From positions 1,922,001 through 1,986,000 of the forward strand of contig NZ_CP030053.1 in NCBI RefSeq assembly GCF_004114955.1: 64,000 bases of DNA, given 5' to 3'. Under the pieces are notes generated by a model. That model worked only from the letters and a program-made list of their open reading frames with translations. It made no database searches and had not been told where the DNA came from. Shown one piece after another: positions 24,559 through 33,010 of this stretch. This DNA comes from Bradyrhizobium guangzhouense. GTDB lineage: Bacteria > Pseudomonadota > Alphaproteobacteria > Rhizobiales > Xanthobacteraceae. Within the stretch, counting starts at the first letter, position 1; every line of letters starts with the position of its first letter. A program made the position numbers and the translations under genes.

Positions 24559-26418
24559 ATGGCGATGACAGAAGCCGTGCCGCTCTCGGGCGCGCGCCAT
24601 GGGAGCATTGCCCTGCTGCTTCGTTGCAGCGACGCGATCGCGGCCATTCTGCTGGCTGCCGACCTCGCGGTCGTGTGCGGCTCGGTGCTGCTACGTTTCT
24701 TCTTCAACGCGCCGGTCGAATGGTCCGATGACGTCGCGCGCGGATTGATGGTCGGATCTGCCTTCTTCGGCGCGGCCAGCGCGCTTGCGCGCGGCGAGAA
24801 TGTCGGCGTCTCCTTCTTCCGCGATCTGATGCCGGGACGGCTGCGCACGCTGGTCGATGCCGCAAGCAGCCTGCTTGTCGTGCTGATCTCGGGCTATGTC
24901 GCCTACAACGCCGTCAAGCTGGGCTCGCTGACATCAGGACAGACCACCGGCTCAGGCCTGCCGCTGGAGCTCACCTTCTATCCCATGGGCATCGGCGCGC
25001 TGTTCATGACGGTGTTCGCGATCGATCATCTCTGCGCGCGGCCGCTCCCGGACATTGCCAGGGGCCTCGTTGCTGTCGCTGCGGTCACCGGCCTCTATCT
25101 CGCCTGGGATTATCTGTCGCCATCCTCGGTGCCCTCGGCAGGCGCGCTGATGCTGATCGGCTTCTTCGCGACGCTGTTCGGCGGCCTGCCGATCGGTTTT
25201 GCGCTGGCGCTGGCCGCGCTGATCTTCATCTGGGTCGAGGGCGCGCTGCCCGGCGTCATCTTCGCCCAGCAGATGGCGCGCGGCATCGACAATTTCGTGC
25301 TGCTCGCGATCCCGTTCTTCATCCTGGTCGGCTACCTCATGGAAGCCAATGGCATGTCGGTGCGGCTGATCGAGCTGCTGCAGCGCGCGGTCGGCCGCAT
25401 GCGCGGCGGCCTGAACGTCGTGATGGTGGCCTCGATGGTGCTGTTCTCGGGCATATCGGGCTCGAAGATGGCCGATGTCGCCGCGGTCGGCTCGGTGCTG
25501 ATCCCGGCAGCGCGCCGCTCCAGGCAGAATCCCGGCAGCGCGGTGGCGCTGCTCGCGGCATCCGCGGTGATGGCGGAGACCATTCCGCCCTGCATCAACC
25601 TGATCATTCTGGGCTTTGTCGCAAACCTCTCGATCGGCGGCCTGTTCATGGCGGGCCTGCTGCCCGCGGCGCTGATGGCGGCCGTGCTGATCGCCTTCTC
25701 GATCATATCAGGCAAGACGCCCGATGACGTCGAGGAGGTCGAGCCGCAGGTCCCGGTCTCGGGCCTGTGGAGCGGCGCGATCGCCTCGTTCGGCCTGATC
25801 TTCATGATCTTCTTCGGCTTCAAGAGCGGCTTTGCCACGGCCACGGAAATCTCCGCCTTCGCCGTGGCCTATGCGCTTGTCATCGGCGGCGTGGTGTTCC
25901 GCGAGCTTGGCGTCAGATCGGCGGCGCAGTGTTTCGTGCAGGCGGCGACGCGCGCCGGGCTGGTGCTGTTCATCGTCGCCGCGGCGCAGTCGCTGGCTTT
26001 CACGCTGACCTTGCAGCAGGTGCCGCACGCCGTCGGCGACTTCATGCTGGGTCTGTCCAAGACCTCGGGCACCTGGCTGTTCATCCTGCTCGCGATCGCC
26101 GTGCTGATCGTGATGGGCTCGGTGCTCGAAGGGGCGGCCGCGCTGATCATCTTCGGGCCGCTGCTGTTGCCAGTCGCAGTGCAGCTCGGCATCGATCCCC
26201 TGCATTTCGGTGTCGTGCTCGTCATTGCGATGGGCGTCGGCCTGTTCGCACCGCCGCTCGGACTGGGACTCTACGGTGCCTGCCTGATCGGCAACGTGCC
26301 GATCGAGCAGACGGTGAAGCCGATCCTCGGCTATCTCGGCCTGTTGTTCCTCTGCCTGCTCGTCATCGCCTTCGTGCCATGGCTAAGCACCGCCTTGCCG
26401 CGCGCGTTTGGCTATTGA
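24559..26418 (+). CDS. fused TRAP transporter permease (DctQ-DctM)
   Basis: A 619-aa inner-membrane protein starting two bases after the binding-protein stop. Residues about 15-165 are a small DctQ-like four-helix unit (F-F-F-N-A-P-V-E-W-S-D-D). The rest is the large DctM-like unit with about 11-12 helices: F-G-G-L-P-I-G-F-A-L-A, G-I-D-N-F-V-L-L-A-I-P-F-F-I-L-V-G, and F-S-G-I-S-G-S-K-M-A-D. Q and M subunits are usually separate; fusions such as SiaQM occur. It imports the solute with Na+. Confidence 0.92.
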   Translation: MAMTEAVPLSGARHGSIALLLRCSDAIAAILLAADLAVVCGSVLLRFFFNAPVEWSDDVARGLMVGSAFFGAASALARGENVGVSFFRDLMPGRLRTLVDAASSLLVVLISGYVAYNAVKLGSLTSGQTTGSGLPLELTFYPMGIGALFMTVFAIDHLCARPLPDIARGLVAVAAVTGLYLAWDYLSPSSVPSAGALMLIGFFATLFGGLPIGFALALAALIFIWVEGALPGVIFAQQMARGIDNFVLLAIPFFILVGYLMEANGMSVRLIELLQRAVGRMRGGLNVVMVASMVLFSGISGSKMADVAAVGSVLIPAARRSRQNPGSAVALLAASAVMAETIPPCINLIILGFVANLSIGGLFMAGLLPAALMAAVLIAFSIISGKTPDDVEEVEPQVPVSGLWSGAIASFGLIFMIFFGFKSGFATATEISAFAVAYALVIGGVVFRELGVRSAAQCFVQAATRAGLVLFIVAAAQSLAFTLTLQQVPHAVGDFMLGLSKTSGTWLFILLAIAVLIVMGSVLEGAAALIIFGPLLLPVAVQLGIDPLHFGVVLVIAMGVGLFAPPLGLGLYGACLIGNVPIEQTVKPILGYLGLLFLCLLVIAFVPWLSTALPRAFGY

Positions 26419-26430
26419 GGGAGTGTTGCC

Positions 26431-27408
26431 GTGAAAGTCCTGCTGGCCCATACGCCGGAGATGCGCCGCAATTACTACGGCGATCGCAGCCTGAACGGCC
26501 TGCGCGCCATCGCCGATGTGATCCTGCACGAAGGCGACCAGGCGCTTGATGCGGCGGGCCTCGTCAATGCGGCCAAGGACGCAGACATCATCGTCGCCGA
26601 TCGCATGACCGAGGGCCGCGGCGAAATTTTTGCGCAATTGCCGCGCCTGCGCGCCTTCGTGCGCTGTGCCGTCGATATCAGGAACGTCGATGTCGACGCC
26701 GCCTCGCAAGCCGGTGTGCTGGTGACGCGGGCCGGTCCCGGCTTCGTCCAGGCGGTCGCCGAGCTCGCGGTCGGCTTCATGGTCGATTTGTCGCGCGGCG
26801 TGTCGCGAGCCACGGCCGACTACCACGCCGGCCGCAAGCCGGAGGCCCGGATGGGCCGGCAACTCGCCGGCAGCACGATCGGCATCATCGGTTATGGCAG
26901 CATCGGGCGCTACCTCGCCGAGATCGCCAAAGTGATGCGTATGCAGGTGCTGGTGGCCGATCCCTTCGCTGAGGTCAACGACAGCGCGATCCGGCAGCTC
27001 ACGCTCGACGAGCTTCTCGCGGCATCGGATTACGTCGTCTGCCTGGCCATCGCCAACGAGCAGACCGAGAAGCTGATCGGAGAGGCGGCGCTGGCACGCA
27101 TGCAGAAGCACGCCGTCTTCATCAACCTCTCACGCGGCAATCTCGTCGACGAGGCGGCACTCGCCAAGGCACTGCTGGAGAACCGGATTGCCGGCGCGGC
27201 AATGGATGTCGGCCGCGCGGCCGACCAGATGCCGACGCCGGAGCTGGCAAAATTCCCTGATGTCATCGCCACGCCGCATGTCGGCGGCCTGACGCCGCAG
27301 GCGATCGAATATCAGTCGCTGGAGACGGTGCGGCAGGTCGAGGCGATCATCAAGGGCGGGGCGCCGCAGGGAGCCGTCAACGCCGAACGTTGGACGCGGC
27401 GGTCGTGA
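26431..27408 (+). CDS. D-2-hydroxyacid dehydrogenase-family protein
   Basis: A 325-aa NAD-dependent dehydrogenase. Seen: G-Y-G-S-I-G-R nucleotide loop near 153-159, N-L-S-R-G-N-L-V-D (catalytic Arg) and T-P-H-V-G-G (catalytic His). The usual D-V-x-x-x-E-P segment reads D-V-G-R-A-A-D-Q, so the catalytic Glu of the family is missing; the nearest acid is one position later. A subgroup with this change probably exists, but the chemistry may be altered. GTG 26431 with GAGGGAG upstream is the start. It is the last gene of the TRAP operon and probably acts on the imported compound. Confidence 0.85.
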   Translation: MKVLLAHTPEMRRNYYGDRSLNGLRAIADVILHEGDQALDAAGLVNAAKDADIIVADRMTEGRGEIFAQLPRLRAFVRCAVDIRNVDVDAASQAGVLVTRAGPGFVQAVAELAVGFMVDLSRGVSRATADYHAGRKPEARMGRQLAGSTIGIIGYGSIGRYLAEIAKVMRMQVLVADPFAEVNDSAIRQLTLDELLAASDYVVCLAIANEQTEKLIGEAALARMQKHAVFINLSRGNLVDEAALAKALLENRIAGAAMDVGRAADQMPTPELAKFPDVIATPHVGGLTPQAIEYQSLETVRQVEAIIKGGAPQGAVNAERWTRRS

Positions 27409-27414
27409 ACCGAC

Positions 27415-28578
27415 TTACAGCCGGTCGATCGGCTTGAACGTCCCGTCCTTCTGGATCACCGTCAAGAACACCTTTGGCGGCGTCTCAAGGGCGCGCGCGC
27501 CGACAGTGACGATGCTGCCGCTGATGTCAAAGCGGCCGGTATCGTTGATCGTGCGAAGCAGGCCGGCGCGGGTCGGATTCGGCCCGGCTTTTTCCAGCGC
27601 TGCCGCCACGAGGCGACCGGAGAGATAACCCTCGAGTGCCACGAAGTCCGGTGCCAGCGTCGGATCGAACGCGGCCTGCGCCGCCTGGTAGTCGGCCACG
27701 AGCTTGATCGAACGATCCCAGGGGAACGGCACGACCTGGGCGACGACGACGCCGTCGCCATCAGGGCCGAGCTCCTTGGCGAGCGCGGTGGCGCCGACGA
27801 AGGAGATGCTGACGAAGGTCGGATAGACGCCGCTGCGGTGCGCGAGCTTGATGAATTCTGCACTCGGGCCATAGGTCCCGACCATGACGATCGCCTCGGG
27901 CTCGGCGCGCTTGATCGTGCGCCAGGCCCCGCCGACCGCGCGGGTGTTGCGTTCGAAGGTGCCTTCGACGGCGAGCTCGAGGCCGCGCTTGGCGAGCGCG
28001 TTCTTCACGCCCTTGAGGCCGTCACGACCGAAGGAATCGTCCTGGTAGAAGATGCCGATGCGGGTGAAATGACGATCCTCGGTGAGGTGCCTGACGATGG
28101 TCTCCGTCTCCGCGCTGTAACTGGCGCGGATGTTCACGACATTCGTCAGTTCGAGGTCGCGCAGGAGCGCGGCCCCGCTAAGCGGTCCGATGAATGGCAC
28201 CTCGCGAGCGCTCGTGATCGGGATCGTCGCCATCGCAGTCGGTGTCCCCACCGCGCCGATCAGCGCGAACACCTTGTCGTCATCGATCAGCCGTAGCGTC
28301 TGGACCACCGAACGATCAGGATCGTAGCCGTCGTCGCGGCTGATGAGCTGGAGCTTGCGGCCGTGAATGCCGCCTTTGGCGTTGACTTCGTTGAACGCCG
28401 CGACGATGCCGTGCCGCATGCGTTGACCGAGTTGGGAGGAAGGACCTTCGAGCGCCGCAGCCTGGCCGAACAGGATGGCGTCCTTGCTGACGCCGACCTC
28501 GTCGGCTCTTGCCGTCGGTGTTGCGGCCAGCAACGCGGCGGCAAGCGCGATGCCTAGCGCTGCGCGCAATGGTTTCAT
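27415..28578 (-). CDS. ABC transporter periplasmic substrate-binding protein (branched-chain amino acid type)
   Basis: A 387-aa type 1 binding protein. Signal peptide about 1-24 (LLAATPTARADE). The mature protein has the Leu/Ile/Val-binding family pattern: F-G-Q-A-A-A-L-E-G-P-S-S-Q-L-G, A-A-F-N-E-V-N-A-K-G-G-I-H-G-R, and Y-G-P-S-A-E-F-I-K. No permease or ATPase gene is adjacent, so it is an orphan component that may serve a transporter elsewhere. ATG 28578 directly begins the signal peptide; the longer upstream frame is unlikely. Confidence 0.85.
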   Translation of the reverse strand: MKPLRAALGIALAAALLAATPTARADEVGVSKDAILFGQAAALEGPSSQLGQRMRHGIVAAFNEVNAKGGIHGRKLQLISRDDGYDPDRSVVQTLRLIDDDKVFALIGAVGTPTAMATIPITSAREVPFIGPLSGAALLRDLELTNVVNIRASYSAETETIVRHLTEDRHFTRIGIFYQDDSFGRDGLKGVKNALAKRGLELAVEGTFERNTRAVGGAWRTIKRAEPEAIVMVGTYGPSAEFIKLAHRSGVYPTFVSISFVGATALAKELGPDGDGVVVAQVVPFPWDRSIKLVADYQAAQAAFDPTLAPDFVALEGYLSGRLVAAALEKAGPNPTRAGLLRTINDTGRFDISGSIVTVGARALETPPKVFLTVIQKDGTFKPIDRL

Positions 28579-28861
28579 GGGAGAGTTCGCCGGATGCTGA
28601 AAGACGCGGCCACAATAGGCGCGCGGGCTGAACAGGGCGCTAACTGGCCTCGAGAAGATGATCCGTAGGACTCCGGGTAAGAGCGGCAATTGGCCACCAG
28701 ATTGCGGGAACGCGCGGATCAATCGTTAACTACACCGCGCAATGCGCGGCGGCTCGGTTCCAATGTTGTGCAGTTCTTAACCCCGTTCCTTGTCCGATAG
28801 TTGCCACGGCGGCTCAACCCTAGGTACGGCGGCCGCGCCGAGGGGACGTTTCGGAATCAAG

Positions 28862-31291
28862 ATGGGCGATCGCGATCAGACCGATCAGGATCGAAGGGGT
28901 TTGGCTGGACGGTGGCGTGTTACGGCGCTGCTCGGCCTCCATCGCCCTGCGCTGGTCGCGGCTGCCCTTGGACTGCTGTTCTCGCTTGCGGGCGCCGCGG
29001 CGGTGGCGCGCTGGGAAGACCGCGTCAACAGGATCGAATTCGAGAACGCGGCCGAGACGCAAGCCATCGTCATGCAGAACGGCATGAACGAATATATCAG
29101 CCGGCTCGTGGCGCTGCGCACCCTGTTCGAATCCTCCAACGAGGGCGTCACCCGCAGCGAGTTCGAGACGTTCAGCGGCAAGCTGTTCGAACGTTACCCC
29201 GGCCTGCTGCGGATCGGCTGGCTGCCGCGGATCACCCGCAAGGAGCGCGCCGAATACGAGGCCGCCGCGATTGCCGATGGCGTATCCGGCTATCACATCA
29301 AGGCGCTCGAAAGCGGCGACTTCGTCACTGCGCCGCAGGGCCAGGAATACTTCCCGATCTTCTACTCGACGCAGGCCAAGACATCGCGTGTCTACGGCAT
29401 GGACTATATGAGCGTGCCCGACCGCAGGGCCGCGCTCGAGCGTGCCAGGGACAATGACCAGATTGCCGCGCTCCGCACCAAACTCTATGCCCGGAGCGGC
29501 GCCGGCCAATTGCCGAACGTATTCGTGATCGTGCCCGTCTACGCCAAGGGAACCTCGCGCGACACCGTCGCCGACCGCCGCCGCAACATCTCGGGCTTCG
29601 TTGTCGGCATCTTCGACCTGCCTCTGCTGATGCAGGCCATCCGCGTCAGGACCGGTGCGAGTCCGGCGGTCAGTGTCAACGTCTATCAACCCTATAGCGC
29701 GCGCATCATCAGCCTGGAGGGCATGCTGCCCGACTACGCCTCCGCAGCGGATGCACCGCAGTCGATGCGCGACGTCGCGCGTGGCCGGCACTGGTCGGGC
29801 GGCCTCAAGATCGGCGACGCCGATTGGCAGGTGCGGGCAATCCCGACGGCCGGCGGCCCGCTGGAGACAAGCTATGATCGCGCGGGCGCCGTGCTGACGG
29901 TCGGCATGCTGCTGACGTTGTCGCTGTCGATCTATCTGATGCTCGCCAGCCGCAACTCGCGGCGGCTGTCGCTGGCCAACCGGCGCGTGCTGGAGCTGGC
30001 GCAGACCGACGTGCTGACCGGATTGCCGAACCGAGCTTTCTTCCTGGCCCGGCTCGACGAGCTGAACGGTCAGCTGGAGCACGGCGGCTGGTCCTTCTCG
30101 ATCCTGATGCTCGACCTCGACCGCTTCAAGAACGTCAACGATTCCCTCGGTCATGGCGCCGGCGATGCGCTGCTGCGCCTGGTGGCGCAGCGGCTGAAAT
30201 CCGCGGTGCGCGCCACCGACGTGCTGGCGCGGCTCGGCGGCGACGAATTCGCCATCATCCAGGAGGGCTGCGAGGATCAGCGCGCCTCTTCGACCGAACT
30301 GGCGGCGCGGATCGCCAAGCTCGTCGCCGAGCCATTCCTGCTGCCCGGACATCGCGTCGAGATCGGCACCAGCATCGGCATTGCCGTCGCACCGGATCAC
30401 GGCAGCGACCAGGAGCAATTGCTGAAGAAGGCAGACCTTGCGCTCTATCGCTCGAAATCGGTCGGCCGCAACTGCTTCACCATCTACGACGAGGCGATGT
30501 CGGCCGAGCTCGAAGCGCGCAACACGCTGGAAGGAGACCTGCGCGACGCCATCGCGCTCTGCCAGCTCGAGGTGCATTACCAGCCGTTCATGGACGTCAG
30601 CGCCGGCGTGCGGCGCGGCTTCGAGGCGCTGGTGCGCTGGCGGCATCCGACCCGCGGCCTGATCCCGCCGGATCAGTTCATCGCGCTCGCCGAGGAGACC
30701 GGTCTGATCGTGCCGCTCGGCGAATTCGTGCTGCGTCGCGCCTGTGCGGATGCGGCGGCATGGCCGTCCGACCTGATGGTCGCGGTGAATCTCTCGCCGA
30801 TCCAGTTCAAGGAAGCCGATCTGTTCGACGTCATCAGCGCGGCGCTGGGCGATTCCGGCCTGGCGCCGCAGCGGCTGGAGATCGAGATCACCGAATCCGT
30901 CCTGTTGGAGCGCGGCACCGAGAACCATGCTTTCACGGAGCGGCTGAAGAGCATCGGCGTCGAGCTCGCGCTCGACGATTTCGGCACCGGCTATTCCTCT
31001 CTGAGCTATCTCACCGCATTCCCATTCGACAAGATCAAGATCGACAAATCGTTCATCCGCAATCTCACGCACCAGCCGCGCTCCTCCGCGATCATCTCCT
31101 CGATCGTGACACTGGCGCGCGGGCTCGACATGTCGGTCACCGCCGAAGGCGTCGAGACAGTGGAGGAGTTCGAGCGACTGAAGGCGCTCGGCGTCAATTT
31201 CGCGCAAGGCTATCTGTTCGGCCGCCCGCTGCCGATCGACCAGATCGAGCTCGACCGGCCCGCCGAAGGCTCGCAGCGCGACGCCGCCTGA
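28862..31291 (+). CDS. CHASE-GGDEF-EAL c-di-GMP signalling protein
   Basis: An 809-aa membrane protein. TM1 at about 27-48, a periplasmic CHASE sensor (about 60-310, with Q-N-G-M-N-E-Y-I-S-R-L), TM2 at about 340-365, a GGDEF diguanylate cyclase domain (active site G-G-D-E-F at about 459) and an EAL phosphodiesterase domain (E-A-L near 587 and D-D-F-G-T-G-Y-S-S-L). Both catalytic motifs are intact, so it may make and break c-di-GMP depending on the CHASE ligand. ATG 28862 is used although its ribosome site is poor. The 283-base gap upstream has a small CCGCGC-AAT-GCGCGG hairpin (28735-28749). Confidence 0.9.
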   Translation: MGDRDQTDQDRRGLAGRWRVTALLGLHRPALVAAALGLLFSLAGAAAVARWEDRVNRIEFENAAETQAIVMQNGMNEYISRLVALRTLFESSNEGVTRSEFETFSGKLFERYPGLLRIGWLPRITRKERAEYEAAAIADGVSGYHIKALESGDFVTAPQGQEYFPIFYSTQAKTSRVYGMDYMSVPDRRAALERARDNDQIAALRTKLYARSGAGQLPNVFVIVPVYAKGTSRDTVADRRRNISGFVVGIFDLPLLMQAIRVRTGASPAVSVNVYQPYSARIISLEGMLPDYASAADAPQSMRDVARGRHWSGGLKIGDADWQVRAIPTAGGPLETSYDRAGAVLTVGMLLTLSLSIYLMLASRNSRRLSLANRRVLELAQTDVLTGLPNRAFFLARLDELNGQLEHGGWSFSILMLDLDRFKNVNDSLGHGAGDALLRLVAQRLKSAVRATDVLARLGGDEFAIIQEGCEDQRASSTELAARIAKLVAEPFLLPGHRVEIGTSIGIAVAPDHGSDQEQLLKKADLALYRSKSVGRNCFTIYDEAMSAELEARNTLEGDLRDAIALCQLEVHYQPFMDVSAGVRRGFEALVRWRHPTRGLIPPDQFIALAEETGLIVPLGEFVLRRACADAAAWPSDLMVAVNLSPIQFKEADLFDVISAALGDSGLAPQRLEIEITESVLLERGTENHAFTERLKSIGVELALDDFGTGYSSLSYLTAFPFDKIKIDKSFIRNLTHQPRSSAIISSIVTLARGLDMSVTAEGVETVEEFERLKALGVNFAQGYLFGRPLPIDQIELDRPAEGSQRDAA

Positions 31292-31300
31292 GAACCATTC

Positions 31301-31437
31301 CCGTCATCCTGAGGTGCGCGTCCTGCAACGCAGGACGAGCCTCGAAGGACGACGGCCAAGCTGCACCAGGGCCGTGCATCCTTCGAGGCTCTTGATGGGA
31401 CGCGATGCGTCCCCTCAAGCGCGCCTCAGGATGACGG
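31301..31437. repeat. 137-bp nested palindromic repeat element
   Basis: Outer arms CCGTCATCCTGAGG (31301-31314) and CCTCAGGATGACGG (31424-31437) match perfectly. Inner arms AGCCTCGAAGGA (31338-31349) and TCCTTCGAGGCT (31379-31390) also match. Two hairpins lie between: CGTCCTGC-AAC-GCAGGACG and GGGACGC-GAT-GCGTCCC. It follows the GGDEF-EAL stop by nine bases. The structure is of the REP/MITE-like type seen at other sites here but with different sequence. Confidence 0.88.
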
Positions 31438-31551
31438 AGTGAATATACGGCGACCCCACGAGGACAGACCGCGCCGTCCGCCTCAAAAAGCGCTTGACCT
31501 TCGCCGTCCCAGATGGTCCGAAAGCCTGTCTGGGGATGAAATAAAAACAAA

Positions 31552-32853
31552 ATGCGGCTTCCGTTCTTCTACGGCTGGGTCGTGGTTGCGGTGACGTTCG
31601 TCACCATGGCGATCGGCGTCAACGCGCGCACCTCCTTCTCGCTGTTCTTTCCGCCGATCATTGCCGAGTTCGGCTGGGAGCGCGGCGTGACTGCGGGCGC
31701 GTTCTCGTTCGGCTTCATAGCGTCCGCTGTGGCCAGCCCGCTGATCGGACGGCTGATGGACCGCGCCGGACCGCGCGCGGTGATGGAGCTCGGCGTGTTG
31801 CTGATGGGCGGCGGGCTGCTGCTCGCGCCGCTGACCAGCCAACCCTGGCATCTCTATCTGACGATCGGCGTCATGGTCGGCGCCGGTTCCGTGTGCCTCG
31901 GCTATTCCGGCCAGTCGCTGTTCCTGCCGAACTGGTTCATCCGCAAGCGCGGCTTTGCCATCGGCATTGCCTTTGCCGGGGTCGGCATCGGGTCGGTCAC
32001 GCTGCTGCCTTGGGTGCAGCATCTGATCGAGCAGACCGGCTGGCGCACCGCTTGCACCGCGATGGGCCTGATGATCCTGGTCGTGCTGGCGCCGATCAAT
32101 CTGCTTCTGCACAAGCGCCCCGAAGACATCGGCCTGCAGCCCGATGGCGACGCCGCGCCACTCACGGGCGCCGCAAAGCCGCTCTCCAACATCGTCGATC
32201 CCGACTGGGTTGCGATCGACTGGACGCTGAAGCGGGCGGTTGCGACGGCGCGCTTCTGGTGGATCGCGCTCGGTTATTTCTGCGGCCTGTACATCTGGTA
32301 CGCGGTGCAGGTGCACCAGACCAAATTCTTGCTCGACATCGGCTTCAGCCCGAGCGTTGCGGTCTGGGCGCTCGGGGCCGTCAGCCTGCTTGGCATTCCC
32401 GGCCAGATCTTCCTCGGCCATATCTCCGACCGGATCGGGCGGGAATGGGTCTGGGCCATCAGCTGCGCCGGTTTCGCGCTCTGTTTCGCAGCGCTGATGG
32501 CGCTGAAATACCAGCCGTCGTTCTGGCTGGTCTGGCTGATGGTGTTCACGCAAGGCGCGCTCGGTTACGGGCTCACCTCGATCATGGGCGCAGTGGTGTT
32601 CGAGATTTTTGGCGGACGCCACCAGGGTAGCATCTTCGGGATGATCATGCTCGCAGCATTGGCGGGTGGCGCGGCCGGCCCCTGGTTGACCGGCCTGCTC
32701 TACGATCGCACCGGCGACTACACACTCGCGTTTGGCATTGCCATCATCGTCAGCCTCCTCTCGGCGGTGGCGGTCTGGCGGGCCTCGCCGGGCAAGGTGC
32801 GGGCCGTTGCCGGCCGGCTGCACACGCTGCAGGCGGGGACTGGCGGGGAATAG
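31552..32853 (+). CDS. MFS transporter, oxalate/formate-antiporter-like
   Basis: A 433-aa inner-membrane transporter with 12 predicted helices in two halves separated by a loop near 195-220. Marks: G-R-L-M-D-R-A-G-P-R (the MFS G-x-L-x-D-R-x-G-x-R motif between helices 2 and 3) and its repeat G-H-I-S-D-R-I-G-R in the second half. The N-terminus F-Y-G-W-V-V-V-A and the motif layout recall the oxalate/formate and monocarboxylate MFS group. It probably carries an organic acid; substrate unknown. It has no partner gene here. Confidence 0.85.
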   Translation: MRLPFFYGWVVVAVTFVTMAIGVNARTSFSLFFPPIIAEFGWERGVTAGAFSFGFIASAVASPLIGRLMDRAGPRAVMELGVLLMGGGLLLAPLTSQPWHLYLTIGVMVGAGSVCLGYSGQSLFLPNWFIRKRGFAIGIAFAGVGIGSVTLLPWVQHLIEQTGWRTACTAMGLMILVVLAPINLLLHKRPEDIGLQPDGDAAPLTGAAKPLSNIVDPDWVAIDWTLKRAVATARFWWIALGYFCGLYIWYAVQVHQTKFLLDIGFSPSVAVWALGAVSLLGIPGQIFLGHISDRIGREWVWAISCAGFALCFAALMALKYQPSFWLVWLMVFTQGALGYGLTSIMGAVVFEIFGGRHQGSIFGMIMLAALAGGAAGPWLTGLLYDRTGDYTLAFGIAIIVSLLSAVAVWRASPGKVRAVAGRLHTLQAGTGGE

Positions 32854-33010
32854 GTTCCACTCGCACTGGATTACCTCTGCAGCTTTCGCGGAATGTTAAG
32901 CATGTCGCGGCTTGGCCGAATGCGGGCCGGTTGCAAAAACGTCTTGGACACCATCGACGCGCTAACCTGGAGCCGATTGCCGTATCTTGCCGATGCTGCC
33001 GGGTCCAACG

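Noticed and set aside
23193..24848. A long open frame on the minus strand opposite the TRAP binding protein
   Set aside because: It is antisense to a gene with a signal peptide and family motifs. High GC keeps stop codons rare on the opposite strand.
28820..31207. A 795-codon minus-strand frame
   Set aside because: Antisense to the CHASE-GGDEF-EAL gene; no ribosome site or family motifs.
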